Counted from the first letter of the stretch, positions 25,675-34,131 are shown. The stretch: DNA of 64,000 nucleotides from Streptomyces pyxinae (GCF_024756275.1 NZ_JANUGQ010000027.1:30918-94917), one strand, 5' to 3'. Numbers and translations are program-made. The notes: generated by a model not told the origin, from the sequence alone.

Positions 25675-27381
25675 GTGATACCGAAGATCATCCTCGGCAA
25701 GGGGTCCCGCGCCACCCGCCGCCTCATCGGCTACCTCTACGGGCCCGGCTCCGCCAACGAGCACACCGACCCTCACCTGGTGGCGTCCTGGAACGGCTTC
25801 GCCCCCGATCCCGGCCGCAGCCCCCACCGCAACCCCAAACAGGTCGAGGACCAGCTCGCCGCGCAGCTCGACCAGCCCGTGAACATGCTCGGCGACAAGG
25901 CCCCAGCCACCACGGTGTGGCACTGCCCGGTCCGCGCCGCACCCGAGGACCCGATCCTGAGTGACGCCCAGTGGGCGGACATCGCCCGCCGGATCGTGGC
26001 CGCCGCCGGCATCGCCCCCGAAGGCGACGAGGAAGCCTGCCGCTGGGTCGCCGTCCGCCACGCCGACGACCACATCCACATCGCCGCCACCCTCGTCCGC
26101 CAGGACGGCCGCCGCCCCCGCCGCGACCACGACATCCGCGCCGTCCAGCGCGAAGCCCGCAAGATCGAGACCGACTTCGGCCTGCGCCGGCTCAAGCCCG
26201 GCGACGGCACCGCCGCCAAACGCCCCACCAGCAAGGAGCACTTCAAGGCCAAACGCCAGGGCCAGGACACCACCACCCGCGAGATCCTGCGCCGGCGCGT
26301 CCGCCGCGCGGTGGCCGCAGCCTCCACCGAGACGGAGTTCTTCGCCCTGCTGGACGCGACCGGCGTGACCGTGCGGCCCAGGACCGGACCGTCCGGCGAC
26401 ACCCTCGGCTACAGCGTCGCCCTGCCCGGCGACCTCAACAAACACGGCGAACCGGTCTGGTTCTCCGGCTCCACCCTCGCCGGCGACCTCTCCCTGCCCA
26501 AGATCCGCCACCGCCTCACCACCACCAGCCCCGAACCCGTCACCGCGCGGCCGGCCGACCCCTGGCACCAGGCCACCGCCGCCACCGAACGCATCCCCGA
26601 CCACCTCACCCACAGCAGCGACCACACCGCCCAGGGCCAGCTCGTCGTCCTCGGAGAAGCCCTCGACCTGCTCCCGCTGACCGCACCGGCCGAGGCGAAA
26701 CGGGAACTCGAACGAGCCGCCGCCCTCTTCGAGCGCGCCACCCGCTCCCGCATCACCGCCGACCTCGACAGCACCCGCGTCCTGCACCGCAGCATCCAGA
26801 CCATCCTGCTCACCCCCGCCACAACGCGCGACGGGGCCGGGCTGGCGATGCTGCTGGACGCCGTCCTCATCGCCGTGGCCTTCGCCCGGCACTGGCACCA
26901 AACCCACCAGCACGCCCAGCAGGAAGCCGCCGCCGAACAGACCCTCACCCACCTCCAGGCCGCCTACGCCCACGTCGCCGCCCCCGTCCTGGACGGCCTC
27001 GCCCGCCGCACCCCCGGTGCCCAGACCACACACCGCTACGCCCGCCATCTTCAGCAGACCGTCCCCGAGCACGCCGACCGCATCCTGAAAGACCCCGCCT
27101 GGGACGCCCTCGCCACCGTCCTCGCCGACGCGGAAACCACCGGCCACAACCCGGCCACCCTCCTCGACCAGGCCCTCGGCCAACGCACCCTCGACGACGC
27201 CCGCAACCCCGCCCGCACCCTGACCTGGCGCATCCACCGCCTCGGCCAACGCCACACCCCCAGCCCCCGCGCCCAAGCAGCCATGGCCCGCAGCACCACC
27301 CGCCGCCCCGGCACTCCGGCCCACCCGTCGGCGGCCGCACCGGCCACTGCACCGCAGCAGCCACACGTACGACGGCGTTGA
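25675..27381 (+). CDS. relaxase / mobilization endonuclease
   Basis: A 568-residue protein starting at GTG 25675. The N-terminal half is the relaxase domain: MIPKIILGKG ... RLIGYLYGPG opening with a possible early Tyr, and the metal-binding histidine motif VRHADDHIHIAATL near residue 130. The C-terminal half is helical and Ala/Arg-rich, ending in a basic tail. Relaxases nick oriT and pilot single-stranded DNA to a recipient. Paired with mobC directly upstream, this gives the element a rolling transfer route distinct from the TraB mechanism of typical actinomycete elements. Three palindromes follow the stop. Confidence 0.85.
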   Translation: MIPKIILGKGSRATRRLIGYLYGPGSANEHTDPHLVASWNGFAPDPGRSPHRNPKQVEDQLAAQLDQPVNMLGDKAPATTVWHCPVRAAPEDPILSDAQWADIARRIVAAAGIAPEGDEEACRWVAVRHADDHIHIAATLVRQDGRRPRRDHDIRAVQREARKIETDFGLRRLKPGDGTAAKRPTSKEHFKAKRQGQDTTTREILRRRVRRAVAAASTETEFFALLDATGVTVRPRTGPSGDTLGYSVALPGDLNKHGEPVWFSGSTLAGDLSLPKIRHRLTTTSPEPVTARPADPWHQATAATERIPDHLTHSSDHTAQGQLVVLGEALDLLPLTAPAEAKRELERAAALFERATRSRITADLDSTRVLHRSIQTILLTPATTRDGAGLAMLLDAVLIAVAFARHWHQTHQHAQQEAAAEQTLTHLQAAYAHVAAPVLDGLARRTPGAQTTHRYARHLQQTVPEHADRILKDPAWDALATVLADAETTGHNPATLLDQALGQRTLDDARNPARTLTWRIHRLGQRHTPSPRAQAAMARSTTRRPGTPAHPSAAAPATAPQQPHVRRR

Positions 27382-27391
27382 CCGGCCCGCA

Positions 27392-27464
27392 TGTTCCCCG
27401 AGGGAACAACGAAGGCGTTCCCTCAAGGAACACCCGCCTTGTTCCCTCAGGGAACAAGGCGGGT
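27392..27464. promoter_or_regulatory. three phased palindromes (operator array)
   Basis: Three copies of a GTTCCCTCAGGGAAC-like palindrome centred at 27400, 27424 and 27448, exactly 24 bp apart. The third extends to a 15-bp-arm hairpin (27432-27446 with 27450-27464) and could also end relaxase transcription. The array lies between the relaxase and the XRE/TPR gene (start 27613). Confidence 0.75.
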
Positions 27465-27612
27465 CCTGGGGGTAGGGAGCCTGGGCCCGGACCGTCGGCT
27501 CGGCAACTCCCTCACGCGCACGCAGTGTCCTCGGTACCGTGCTGATGACGAACTCTGCACGGACAGACCGGCGCACCCCGCACGGACGTCCGGCGGTTGG
27601 GGAGGTGTCCTG

Positions 27613-28842
27613 ATGCTGGAGGAAGCCGAGGAGATCGGCCGGCGCGTTCGCAGGGCGAGGCTGCGGCTCGGGATGCCGCAGGCCGACCTGGCGGCGGCCC
27701 TGGGGAAGTCGCAGGGCTGGGTGTCGAAGATGGAGCGGGGCCTGATCGAGCTGGACCGGGTCGGGCTGCTCAACCAGGTGGCTGCCGAGCTGCACGTCCA
27801 TCCGAACGACCTGATCGGGCGCCCGTACAGCAGCTCCCCGGACGACAACCAGTGGCAGGTCGCCGCCTCCTCGATCCTGCGCGAGCTGCGCCGCTACGAC
27901 CTCGCCCCCGTCTTCGACGGCACGCCCCGGCCGGCGCCGCAGTTGTGGCGGAAGGTGACGCGGCTGCACCGGCTGCGGGACACCGCCTCCAACGTGGCGA
28001 TCCTCCGCATCCTGCCCGACCTGTTCCGCGAGGCTCGGGCCCTGGCGGAGGTGTCGGAGGGGCACGGGCGGGAGGAGGCGTACGCGATCTACGCGGTGTG
28101 CTGCAAGTTCGCCCACACCGCCGCCCACTCCCTCGGTCACCCCGAGCTGGTGGCGATGGCCTGCGAGCGGGCCGCGTGGTCGGCGCGGTTGTCCGGGGAC
28201 CCGGTGCTGCCAGCGGTGGCGGACTGGATGCGGGTCTGGGACATGTGGGCCACGGCCGACTGGGCGGACGCGCTGACGCTCTCGGACAAGGCGATCGGGT
28301 CGGTGCAGCAGGCGTACGAGCAGGGCGATCCGCTGGCCGTACGGGCCTGGGGGACCCTCCAGCTCCGGGCGGCGGTCTCGGCTGCCCGTGCCGGACGCGC
28401 CTCGGAGGCGGAGGACCGGATCGGGTACGCGAAGGACGCCGCCGAGCGGATGGACACGTACGCCGGGGCGCCGGTGTACGACCGGCACTCGCTGACGTTC
28501 TCCGCCGGGAACGTGCAGATCCACGCGATCAGCGTCGCCCTGGAGATGGGCGAGCAGGGCAAGGCGCTTGAGATCAACCGGCGCACCAGCCCCGAGCTGG
28601 TCGGGGCGCTGCCCCACTCCCGCCAGGGGCATCACCACATGGACATCGCGCGCGCGTGGCTGTGGGACGGCAACCGGGACAAGGCCCTCGGCGAGCTGGA
28701 GCGGGCCGAGCGGATCGCGCCCCAGCTCGTACGGAACCACCCCATCGCCCGTTCGACGCTCCGCGGCATCGTCTACGCCGAGCGGACCGCCACGCGCGAG
28801 AAGCTTCGGCGCATGTCCGACCGCTTCCACCTGGACGGATAG
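27613..28842 (+). CDS. XRE helix-turn-helix regulator with TPR-like C-terminus
   Basis: A 409-residue protein with GGAGG 7 nt before ATG 27613. Residues 5-65 form a Cro/CI DNA-binding domain (VRRARLRLGMPQADLAAALG, SQGWVSKMERG). The rest is a series of helical hairpins resembling tetratricopeptide repeats (for example RAAWSARLSG, ADALTLSDKAIGSVQQAYE and ALGELERAERIAPQLV), the layout of many Streptomyces HTH-TPR regulators that sense a peptide or protein. It is the first gene of the central cargo row and sits downstream of the palindrome array, which may be its own operator. Confidence 0.85.
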   Translation: MLEEAEEIGRRVRRARLRLGMPQADLAAALGKSQGWVSKMERGLIELDRVGLLNQVAAELHVHPNDLIGRPYSSSPDDNQWQVAASSILRELRRYDLAPVFDGTPRPAPQLWRKVTRLHRLRDTASNVAILRILPDLFREARALAEVSEGHGREEAYAIYAVCCKFAHTAAHSLGHPELVAMACERAAWSARLSGDPVLPAVADWMRVWDMWATADWADALTLSDKAIGSVQQAYEQGDPLAVRAWGTLQLRAAVSAARAGRASEAEDRIGYAKDAAERMDTYAGAPVYDRHSLTFSAGNVQIHAISVALEMGEQGKALEINRRTSPELVGALPHSRQGHHHMDIARAWLWDGNRDKALGELERAERIAPQLVRNHPIARSTLRGIVYAERTATREKLRRMSDRFHLDG

Positions 28843-28918
28843 GGGCGAGCGGGGGGCGGACCAGGGTCGTATTCCTCCGGCTCATATTCAGGGGCTCTCC
28901 CGTCCCTACCTTCGGAGC

Positions 28919-29365
28919 ATGACCGGACGACTTCTTCCCCATCTCCCCTCGCAGGGAGCCGAGTTAGGGACAGCGGCTCCCTTCCTCCCTCAGCTCGGAG
29001 ACCTCGCCGCCGACACCGCCCGGGGCGGCCGTGTCGGCGTCGTCGTCGCGCTGCCGGGCGAGGGCTCCGCCACGACCTACCACCTGCGGCCGCCCGGCGG
29101 CGGGCCCGCCTGGACCGCGCCGGCGGACGGCACGACGCTGCGCCCGGTGCCGGCGCGGGCCACCCACGCGACGCTGATGCCCGGCCGGGACGCGATCTAC
29201 GACCCGCGCGCCCGCCAGGGCTCGGTGCCCGTCGAGTTCCACTTCGAGGACGGCTCGACCTGCGAGGCGGCCCTCGTCCTCACCTCGGTGGAGCTGGAGA
29301 GGCTGTACGCGCAGACCAGCCGTCTTCTCGACGCGCACGAGAACGCGCTGGGCGGCACCTCGTGA
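28919..29365 (+). CDS. hypothetical protein of the element, first of a coupled pair
   Basis: A 148-residue protein starting at ATG 28919, with a GGAG unusually close to the start. It contains beta-rich sequence (TYHLRPPGGGPAWTAP, SVPVEFHFEDGSTCEAALVL) and a C-terminal helix LERLYAQTSRLLDAHENAL, no recognised domain. Its stop overlaps the GTG of the next gene by 4 nt. Codon use is host-like. Function unknown. Confidence 0.65.
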   Translation: MTGRLLPHLPSQGAELGTAAPFLPQLGDLAADTARGGRVGVVVALPGEGSATTYHLRPPGGGPAWTAPADGTTLRPVPARATHATLMPGRDAIYDPRARQGSVPVEFHFEDGSTCEAALVLTSVELERLYAQTSRLLDAHENALGGTS

Positions 29366-29568
29366 GCGGGACCCGTCGCCGTCAGGCGCGGTCTGCCACC
29401 CCCGTACGGAGTGACCGGTTCGCGCTCGCGTTCCTGGCCCTCGCCGGTCTGGTGGGGCCGGCCTGGGCCCTTCGCGACCAGGCCGTCCAGCTCGTTGACG
29501 ACATGAGCCACCGGCCCGCCGTCGCGGCTCCGGACGTGAGCCTGCCCCACCTTGCCCCCGGCCGCTGA
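29362..29568 (+). CDS. small single-helix membrane protein
   Basis: A 68-residue protein whose GTG start overlaps the stop of the preceding gene (GTGA), supporting real translation. A basic N-terminus (SGTRRRQARSATPVRSDR) leads into one hydrophobic helix (FALAFLALAGLVGPAWAL), followed by a short hydrophilic tail ending LPHLAPGR. Predicted inner-membrane peptide; no family recognised. Confidence 0.6.
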   Translation: MSGTRRRQARSATPVRSDRFALAFLALAGLVGPAWALRDQAVQLVDDMSHRPAVAAPDVSLPHLAPGR

Positions 29569-29780
29569 GACGCGCCTTCGGCCACTGAGACCGCTCCGGC
29601 GCCCGAGCCGCCTCCCGTGCCCGGCCGCCGGAGCCTTCCCCGCCGCCCTCCCGTCCGGGCGGCGCGCAGGAAACCGCCCCGCTCCCGTGCGGCCCCGTGG
29701 CTTCGGCTGCCGGGGGCGGGGCGGCTCGTACCTCTCGCACGGTCCTGGAACATCCACGCGTGATTCCCCAGGGAGGGTTC

Positions 29781-31013
29781 GTGGACATCCCGTACATCGT
29801 CGTCGACCAGCTCGACCCCGATCAGCAGCAGATCTGGAAGGCGTACTTCGGCGACGCCGACCGCCCCCGCTACGTCGAGGAGGGCATCTGGCGCCGCACC
29901 CAGGAGAAGGCCACCGCCGGCCAGTCCGGCTGGGCGGGCTCCGGGGACGCCCGGCGGCGGATCATCCACTACCGGTACCGGTACGGCCTGGTGCCGACGA
30001 CCGCCGCCCCGGCGATCGGCCTGACCGACCTGTACCTCTACCACTCCGCGTCCGCCCCGGCCGGGGAGATCACCGCCCACCACGACGCCCTGCGGGCCTC
30101 GCTCGCCGTCGGCGGCTGGAAGACGGCGCCGGGCGGTGCCTGCTGGACGCGGCGGGACCTGAGGTGCCGGATCACCGAGCACGACGTCCACCCGCAGGAC
30201 GCCGCCGCCGGACGCGCGCTCCCGGGCGGCTACCGGACGCTCGACGTACGGATCACCTCCGCCGCGTACGCGCCCCCGCCCTCGGTCCGGCAGCTCCCGT
30301 GGAACGTGCTGTCCACCGGGATCCGGGTCAAGGACCGGCCAGGGACGGCCACGCGGATACCGGACCTGTCCGTGCTCGCGGACCTGCGGCCGTTCCAGGT
30401 GGAGATCGGCTGCGGTACGTCGGTCGAGGCCAGCATCCCGCCCCTGCACCGGCTCCACGAGATCTACCGGGTCACCGACCGGCAGGGCCACGAGCCGCGC
30501 GAGCACCGCTTCACCCTCTCCCCGGCCGCGGACAACCTGCTGCACGAGGTGCTGACCGAGCCGGAGGAGAAGACGGCGGAGTTCGTGGAGATGTTCCGAG
30601 CCTGCTTCCTGGCCGAGCCGACCCTGGCCCTGTGGGCGCTGAGGGAACTGAAGGACGCCGGTCACCTCGTCGGGCCGGTCATCACCCACAACTTCGACGT
30701 CCTGGCCGCCCGCGCCGGGCTCGACGAGTGCTTCATGCGCCGCTACGACCAGGCCGTGCCCGACGTGGAGTGGGTCGACGGCGCCAAGGCCCTCCTGGTG
30801 GTCGGCCTGCACGCGGACCGGCGCAGGGTCCAGGCCCGCGCCCGCGAACGCGGCATGAAGGTCGTCTACCTGGACCCGGAGGGGTTCTGGCACGACGGCG
30901 CGTTCCTGCCGTACCCGCTGGAGGGGCCCCAGGACGGTGACCTGGTGTGCCGGGCGACCGCCGCCGAGGCGCTGCCCGCGCTCGTCAACCTCCTGAAGCA
31001 GCAGGCAGGTTGA
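29781..31013 (+). CDS. SIR2-like Rossmann-fold protein with N-terminal extension
   Basis: A 410-residue protein from GTG 29781 (GGGAGGG just upstream; the frame is open to 29697). The C-terminal about 200 residues show sirtuin-like landmarks in order: GCGTSVEASIPPL (compare GAGxS), ITHNFDVLAARAGLDE (compare TQNxDxL), GAKALLVVGLHADRRRV (compare LVVGTSL) and the nucleotide-binding end GMKVVYLDP ... GDLVCRATAAEALPAL. Sirtuin-fold proteins bind NAD+ and deacetylate proteins or, in phage-defence proteins, destroy NAD+. The N-terminal 200 residues are of unknown fold. It precedes a UDP-sugar-dehydrogenase-like enzyme and a MazG-like protein. The SIR2 assignment is by motif only. Confidence 0.65.
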   Translation: MDIPYIVVDQLDPDQQQIWKAYFGDADRPRYVEEGIWRRTQEKATAGQSGWAGSGDARRRIIHYRYRYGLVPTTAAPAIGLTDLYLYHSASAPAGEITAHHDALRASLAVGGWKTAPGGACWTRRDLRCRITEHDVHPQDAAAGRALPGGYRTLDVRITSAAYAPPPSVRQLPWNVLSTGIRVKDRPGTATRIPDLSVLADLRPFQVEIGCGTSVEASIPPLHRLHEIYRVTDRQGHEPREHRFTLSPAADNLLHEVLTEPEEKTAEFVEMFRACFLAEPTLALWALRELKDAGHLVGPVITHNFDVLAARAGLDECFMRRYDQAVPDVEWVDGAKALLVVGLHADRRRVQARARERGMKVVYLDPEGFWHDGAFLPYPLEGPQDGDLVCRATAAEALPALVNLLKQQAG

Positions 31014-31119
31014 TTCACCTGCACGAAGAGGGTCGCGCCGGGTGCGGGCGCTAGCGTGACGCATCCGGCCGGCCCGGACTCCCCGGGCGGGCGAGAACAG
31101 GGAAAGGAGCGTCGGCCCC

Positions 31120-32442
31120 ATGCGCGTATCCGTCATCGGCTGCGGCCACCTGGGCATCCCGCACGCCGCTGCCATGGCCGAGATCGGCCACGAGGTCATC
31201 GGCGTGGACCTGGACCAGGCAAGGATCGACCGTCTCAACACAGGCGAGAGCCCCATCTACGAGGAGGGGCTGCCCGAACTCCTCGCCGCCCACACCGCCT
31301 CCGGGAGGCTGCGCTTCACCACAAGCCTGGCCGAGGCCGCCGAGTTCGCCGACGTCCACTTCCTCGCCGTGGGCACCCCGATCGACGCCGACGGACGGAG
31401 CTACGACACCGGCCAAGTCTTCGGCGCCGCCCGCGCCCTCGCCCCGCACCTGACCCGCCCGACCGTCATCATCGGCAAGTCGACGGTCACCGTCGGCACC
31501 ACCCGCGACCTGGCCGCCCTCCTCGCCCGGCTCTCCCCGGCCGGCGAGGAGGTGGAGGTCGTCTGGAACCCCGAGTTCCTGCGCGAGGGCCACGCCATCG
31601 ACGACACCCTGCGCCCCGATCGAATCGTCGTCGGCGTCCCCTCGCCCCGCGCCGAAGACGCCGTACGCGAGGTCTACGCACCGCTCCTGGCCAACGGCAT
31701 CCCGCTGTTCGTCACCGACCCCGCCACCGCCGAACTCATCAAGGGCGCCGCCAACGCCTACCTCGGCATGAAGATCTCCTTCATCAACGGCGTCGCCGAC
31801 ATGTGCGCCGCGGCCGGAGCCGACGTCCAGCAGCTCACCGAGGCCATCGGCCTCGACCCGCGCATCGGCCGCGGCGGCCTGAACGCCGGACCCGGCTACG
31901 GCGGCGGCTGCCTCCCCAAGGACGTCCGCGCCTTCACCGCCTCCGCCCGCACCCTCGGCGCCACCGAGGCCGCGACCCTCCTGCGGGCCGCCGAAGAGGT
32001 CAACGAATCCCGCCCCACCGCCGCCCTGAAGCTCATCGAGCAGACCCTCGGACGGCCGGTCGACGGCGTCCGCGTCACCGTCTGGGGCGCCTCCTTCAAG
32101 GCCGGCACCGACGACGTCCGCGAATCCCCCGCCCTGGCGGTGGCCGCCCTAATGCACCAGCGCGGCGCCACCGTCACCGTCCACGACCCGCACGCCGTGC
32201 ACGCCGCGCTGCGCCGCAACCCCGAACTCGACTACGCCGACACCCTCGACGACTCCGTCCGGGACGCCGAGCTGATCGTCCTGGCCACCGAGTGGCCCCA
32301 CTTCCGCGAGGCCGACCCCAAGGCCCTCGCCCCCTTGGTCGCGGACCCGGTCCTCGTCGACCTCCGCAACCTCATCGACGCCGACGCCTGGCGCATGGCC
32401 GGATGGACCGTACGCCAGCTCGGACGCCCCGCCCAGCAATAA
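31120..32442 (+). CDS. UDP-glucose/nucleotide-sugar dehydrogenase family enzyme
   Basis: A 440-residue NAD-dependent dehydrogenase of normal family length. NAD site GCGHLGIPHAAAMAEIGHEV at the start; substrate-side WNPEFLREGHAIDD; Lys/Asn-bearing ELIKGAANAYLGMKISFIN; catalytic Cys (near 264) in GPGYGGGCLPKD; C-terminal UDP-sugar domain with WGASFKAGTDDVRESPAL. The family oxidises UDP-glucose or similar sugars twice to the acid. GGAAAGGAG precedes the ATG. Here it sits alone among regulatory and nucleotide-related genes, not in a polysaccharide cluster, so its substrate is uncertain. All catalytic motifs look intact. Confidence 0.88.
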   Translation: MRVSVIGCGHLGIPHAAAMAEIGHEVIGVDLDQARIDRLNTGESPIYEEGLPELLAAHTASGRLRFTTSLAEAAEFADVHFLAVGTPIDADGRSYDTGQVFGAARALAPHLTRPTVIIGKSTVTVGTTRDLAALLARLSPAGEEVEVVWNPEFLREGHAIDDTLRPDRIVVGVPSPRAEDAVREVYAPLLANGIPLFVTDPATAELIKGAANAYLGMKISFINGVADMCAAAGADVQQLTEAIGLDPRIGRGGLNAGPGYGGGCLPKDVRAFTASARTLGATEAATLLRAAEEVNESRPTAALKLIEQTLGRPVDGVRVTVWGASFKAGTDDVRESPALAVAALMHQRGATVTVHDPHAVHAALRRNPELDYADTLDDSVRDAELIVLATEWPHFREADPKALAPLVADPVLVDLRNLIDADAWRMAGWTVRQLGRPAQQ

Positions 32443-32474
32443 CCGCCCTATCGACCATCGACCGGAGGTCCGCC

Positions 32475-32801
32475 GTGGACACCCTGTGGGACGACATCGA
32501 GAAGCTCTCCGCCGTCTGCCGAGCGGCCGGCGCCCACCTGCCCGACGAGGAACTCAAGAGCCTCCAGGTCGGCAAGGTCGCCGAGGAGGCCGGCGAGGCC
32601 ATGCACGCCCTCCACGGCCTGAAGGGCCTCACCACCTGCGGCGACGACCACGCCTGGCCCGAGGTCCAGAACGACCTCGTCGGCGCCGTCATCGCCGCCC
32701 TCCTGGCCATGCACTACATCGACCCCACGGGCGCCCGCGCCACCTTCGACGAGATCTTCCACCGGCGGACGCGCAGGGGGCGGGAGGCGGCTGCGGCCTG
32801 A
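32475..32801 (+). CDS. MazG-like nucleotide pyrophosphohydrolase
   Basis: A 108-residue all-helical protein from GTG 32475 with GGAGG 6 nt upstream. The MazG-type metal site is KVAEEAGEAMHALHG (ExxE[D/E]-type acidic cluster), with a second acidic position in WPEVQNDLVGAVIAALLAM. Family members hydrolyse NTPs or dNTPs to the monophosphate. It follows the dehydrogenase by 32 bp and ends at a 17-bp-arm hairpin, so it is probably the last gene of the central cargo row. Confidence 0.78.
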   Translation: MDTLWDDIEKLSAVCRAAGAHLPDEELKSLQVGKVAEEAGEAMHALHGLKGLTTCGDDHAWPEVQNDLVGAVIAALLAMHYIDPTGARATFDEIFHRRTRRGREAAAA

Positions 32802-32812
32802 CCTCTCGTGAA

Positions 32813-32859
32813 CGGTGAGCGGTGACCAAGCCCCGCGAAGGGTTGGTCACCGCTCACCG
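32813..32859 (+). terminator. terminator hairpin after the MazG-like gene
   Basis: Perfect 17-bp stem CGGTGAGCGGTGACCAA (32813-32829) with TTGGTCACCGCTCACCG (32843-32859), 13-nt loop, 12 bp after the stop. It may also end transcription from the right. Confidence 0.85.
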
Positions 32860-32877
32860 CGGACTTGGAGTCAGTGC

Positions 32878-33102
32878 TTACGCCACTGACTCCCGGACCG
32901 CTTCGATCAGTGTTGTCGCGCATGCGTCGTCGGACACACTGATGATGCGGTTCATGGCGTAGCCGAAGGCAAGGCCGTGGTCGGGATCAGCGAAGGCGAG
33001 GAAGCCGCTGCGACCGGCGTGGCCGAAGGCGCTCAGGCCGGTCATGGGATTGCTTTCGGTGGGCAGCAAGTAGCCGCTCACGAAACGGCTCGGGAGCATC
33101 AT
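32878..33102 (-). pseudogene. C-terminal fragment of a serine hydrolase/beta-lactamase-family protein
   Basis: 74 residues ending VSDDACATTLIEAVRESVA and containing FGHAGRSGFLAFADPDHGLAFGYAMNR-type sequence (given here only as overall pattern: the GHxGxxG...FADPxxGLxFGYxMNR end of class C beta-lactamase-like esterases). Full family proteins are about 350-400 residues with SxxK and YxN sites upstream; those are absent, so this is a truncated remnant. It may have arrived with one of the insertions. Confidence 0.7.
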
Positions 33103-33215
33103 GGAACCGGCTTGAAGAGATCAAAGATTCGGAGGTAGCGCGCCCAGTAGCTTCGGGTTGACCTCGCCTCTCTCATCCGCCTGAACGGCCGAGAGACCGA
33201 TGCCATGCCACCCTC

Positions 33216-33740
33216 TCAGCTGACCAGCCCTAGGTTGATCAGGCGGAACCCCATTGCCGATGTACTGACCTCGAACCGTTCGGCGAGTGCAACTGTGCAT
33301 CGGTCGGGGTCCTGTCTGATCGCGACAGGGAGGAGCATGAGCTGTTCGCGCACCATGTCGGCCGGCATCAGGAGACTCGCAGCGAAGGCGTTCGCCTCAA
33401 TCTCTTCACGATCCGTCGCCGTGCTGGACAACCCGTCACGCAAGTTGATCCGAACAGGTCGGTCTAGGACGACCTCACGCCCCGGGTGCAGTAGAAGATG
33501 CCCTAGTTCATGAGCGATGGTGAAGCGCTGACGAAGGAGTGGCTGGGAGTCGTTGACCCCGATCACTGGCGACTGTCCCTCGCGTCGGAGCAACATCCCT
33601 GACACGTCACCGTCTCTAAAAGAGCTCTTAGAGACCATCGCGCCCTGCTGTCTGACGAGCTGCTCGACGTTGACTGGGGGTGAAAATACTCCGCAGTCAG
33701 CAAGCAATTGAGCCGCGCGAGCTTCGGCTCGTCTAGCCAC
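33216..33740 (-). CDS. ImmA/IrrE-type zinc peptidase, CapP-like
   Basis: A 174-residue protein from GTG 33740 (GGAGGAA 5 nt upstream), overlapping the last 8 nt of the XRE gene. Zinc motif HELGH at residues 77-81 (FTIAHELGHLLLHPG) and the third-ligand region EEIEANAFAASLLMP characterise the family. ImmA/IrrE proteases inactivate partner XRE repressors; CapP does this for CBASS operons after DNA damage (established family knowledge). Here the partner is the overlapping XRE gene, and the CBASS-like genes lie divergently next door. The frame is open upstream to 33920, but that part is shadow of the XRE gene. Confidence 0.87.
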   Translation of the reverse strand: MARRAEARAAQLLADCGVFSPPVNVEQLVRQQGAMVSKSSFRDGDVSGMLLRREGQSPVIGVNDSQPLLRQRFTIAHELGHLLLHPGREVVLDRPVRINLRDGLSSTATDREEIEANAFAASLLMPADMVREQLMLLPVAIRQDPDRCTVALAERFEVSTSAMGFRLINLGLVS

Positions 33741-34038
33741 GATCTTCCTCCTCAGCGTTCGCGAGCACATCCTGCGCCCACGAGCGTGCGTCTTCCGGCA
33801 CCGCGTCCAGGATGTCTGACTGATCCCCGGGAGTCGGTAGAAGCTCTTCCGGCTCCACACGCAAGGCTGCGGCGAATTCGTAGAGCATGTGGAGTGCGAC
33901 TCGCTGACGCCCCTTCTCAATGTTGCTGATCGACGTCCGGTTGAGCCCTACAGCCTCCCCCAGAACCTGTTGATTCATCCCGCAGGCAGTGCGGGCCCGT
34001 CGAACACGGTCTCCAAAGCGTTCATAGAAATAGCTCAT
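33733..34038 (-). CDS. XRE repressor, CapH-like, of the CBASS-like locus
   Basis: A 101-residue protein from ATG 34038 (MSYFYERFGDRVRRAR). The N-terminal 65 residues form a Cro/CI helix-turn-helix (CGMNQQVLGEAVGLNRTSIS, NIEKGRQRV), with a short acidic C-terminal helix (EDARSWAQDVLANAEEEDRG). It is encoded just before, and overlapping, the ImmA-type protease, the order of CapH-CapP pairs. The 138-bp region shared with the divergent CD-NTase gene carries nested inverted repeats that are natural operator candidates. An in-frame ATG at 34089 would place the start inside the repeats and is less likely. Confidence 0.85.
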   Translation of the reverse strand: MSYFYERFGDRVRRARTACGMNQQVLGEAVGLNRTSISNIEKGRQRVALHMLYEFAAALRVEPEELLPTPGDQSDILDAVPEDARSWAQDVLANAEEEDRG

Positions 34039-34064
34039 GAGTTCCCATCCTGGAGCACTGACAC

Positions 34065-34131
34065 CCCACCTTCCAGCCTCCCAAACCATGTTTGTGAAAC
34101 TGGAAGGTGGGAGTGGTTTGGCAAACTGGAA
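34065..34131. promoter_or_regulatory. nested inverted repeats in the divergent control region
   Basis: CCCACCTTCCAG (34065-34076) faces CTGGAAGGTGGG (34100-34111); CCAAACCA (34081-34088) faces TGGTTTGG (34114-34121); CTGGAA recurs at 34126-34131. Placed between the XRE repressor and CD-NTase starts. Confidence 0.75.

Noticed and set aside
27392..27464. Possible CRISPR-like palindromic repeats
   Set aside because: The intervening stretches are only a few bases of variable sequence, the repeats are 15-bp operator-like palindromes and no cas genes are present.
25555..28830. 1091-codon reverse frame opposite the relaxase and XRE genes
   Set aside because: Gly/Val-rich antisense shadow of well-supported mobilization genes.
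31120..32442. Polysaccharide biosynthesis cluster suggested by the UDP-glucose-dehydrogenase-like gene
   Set aside because: No glycosyltransferase, epimerase or flippase gene is nearby.
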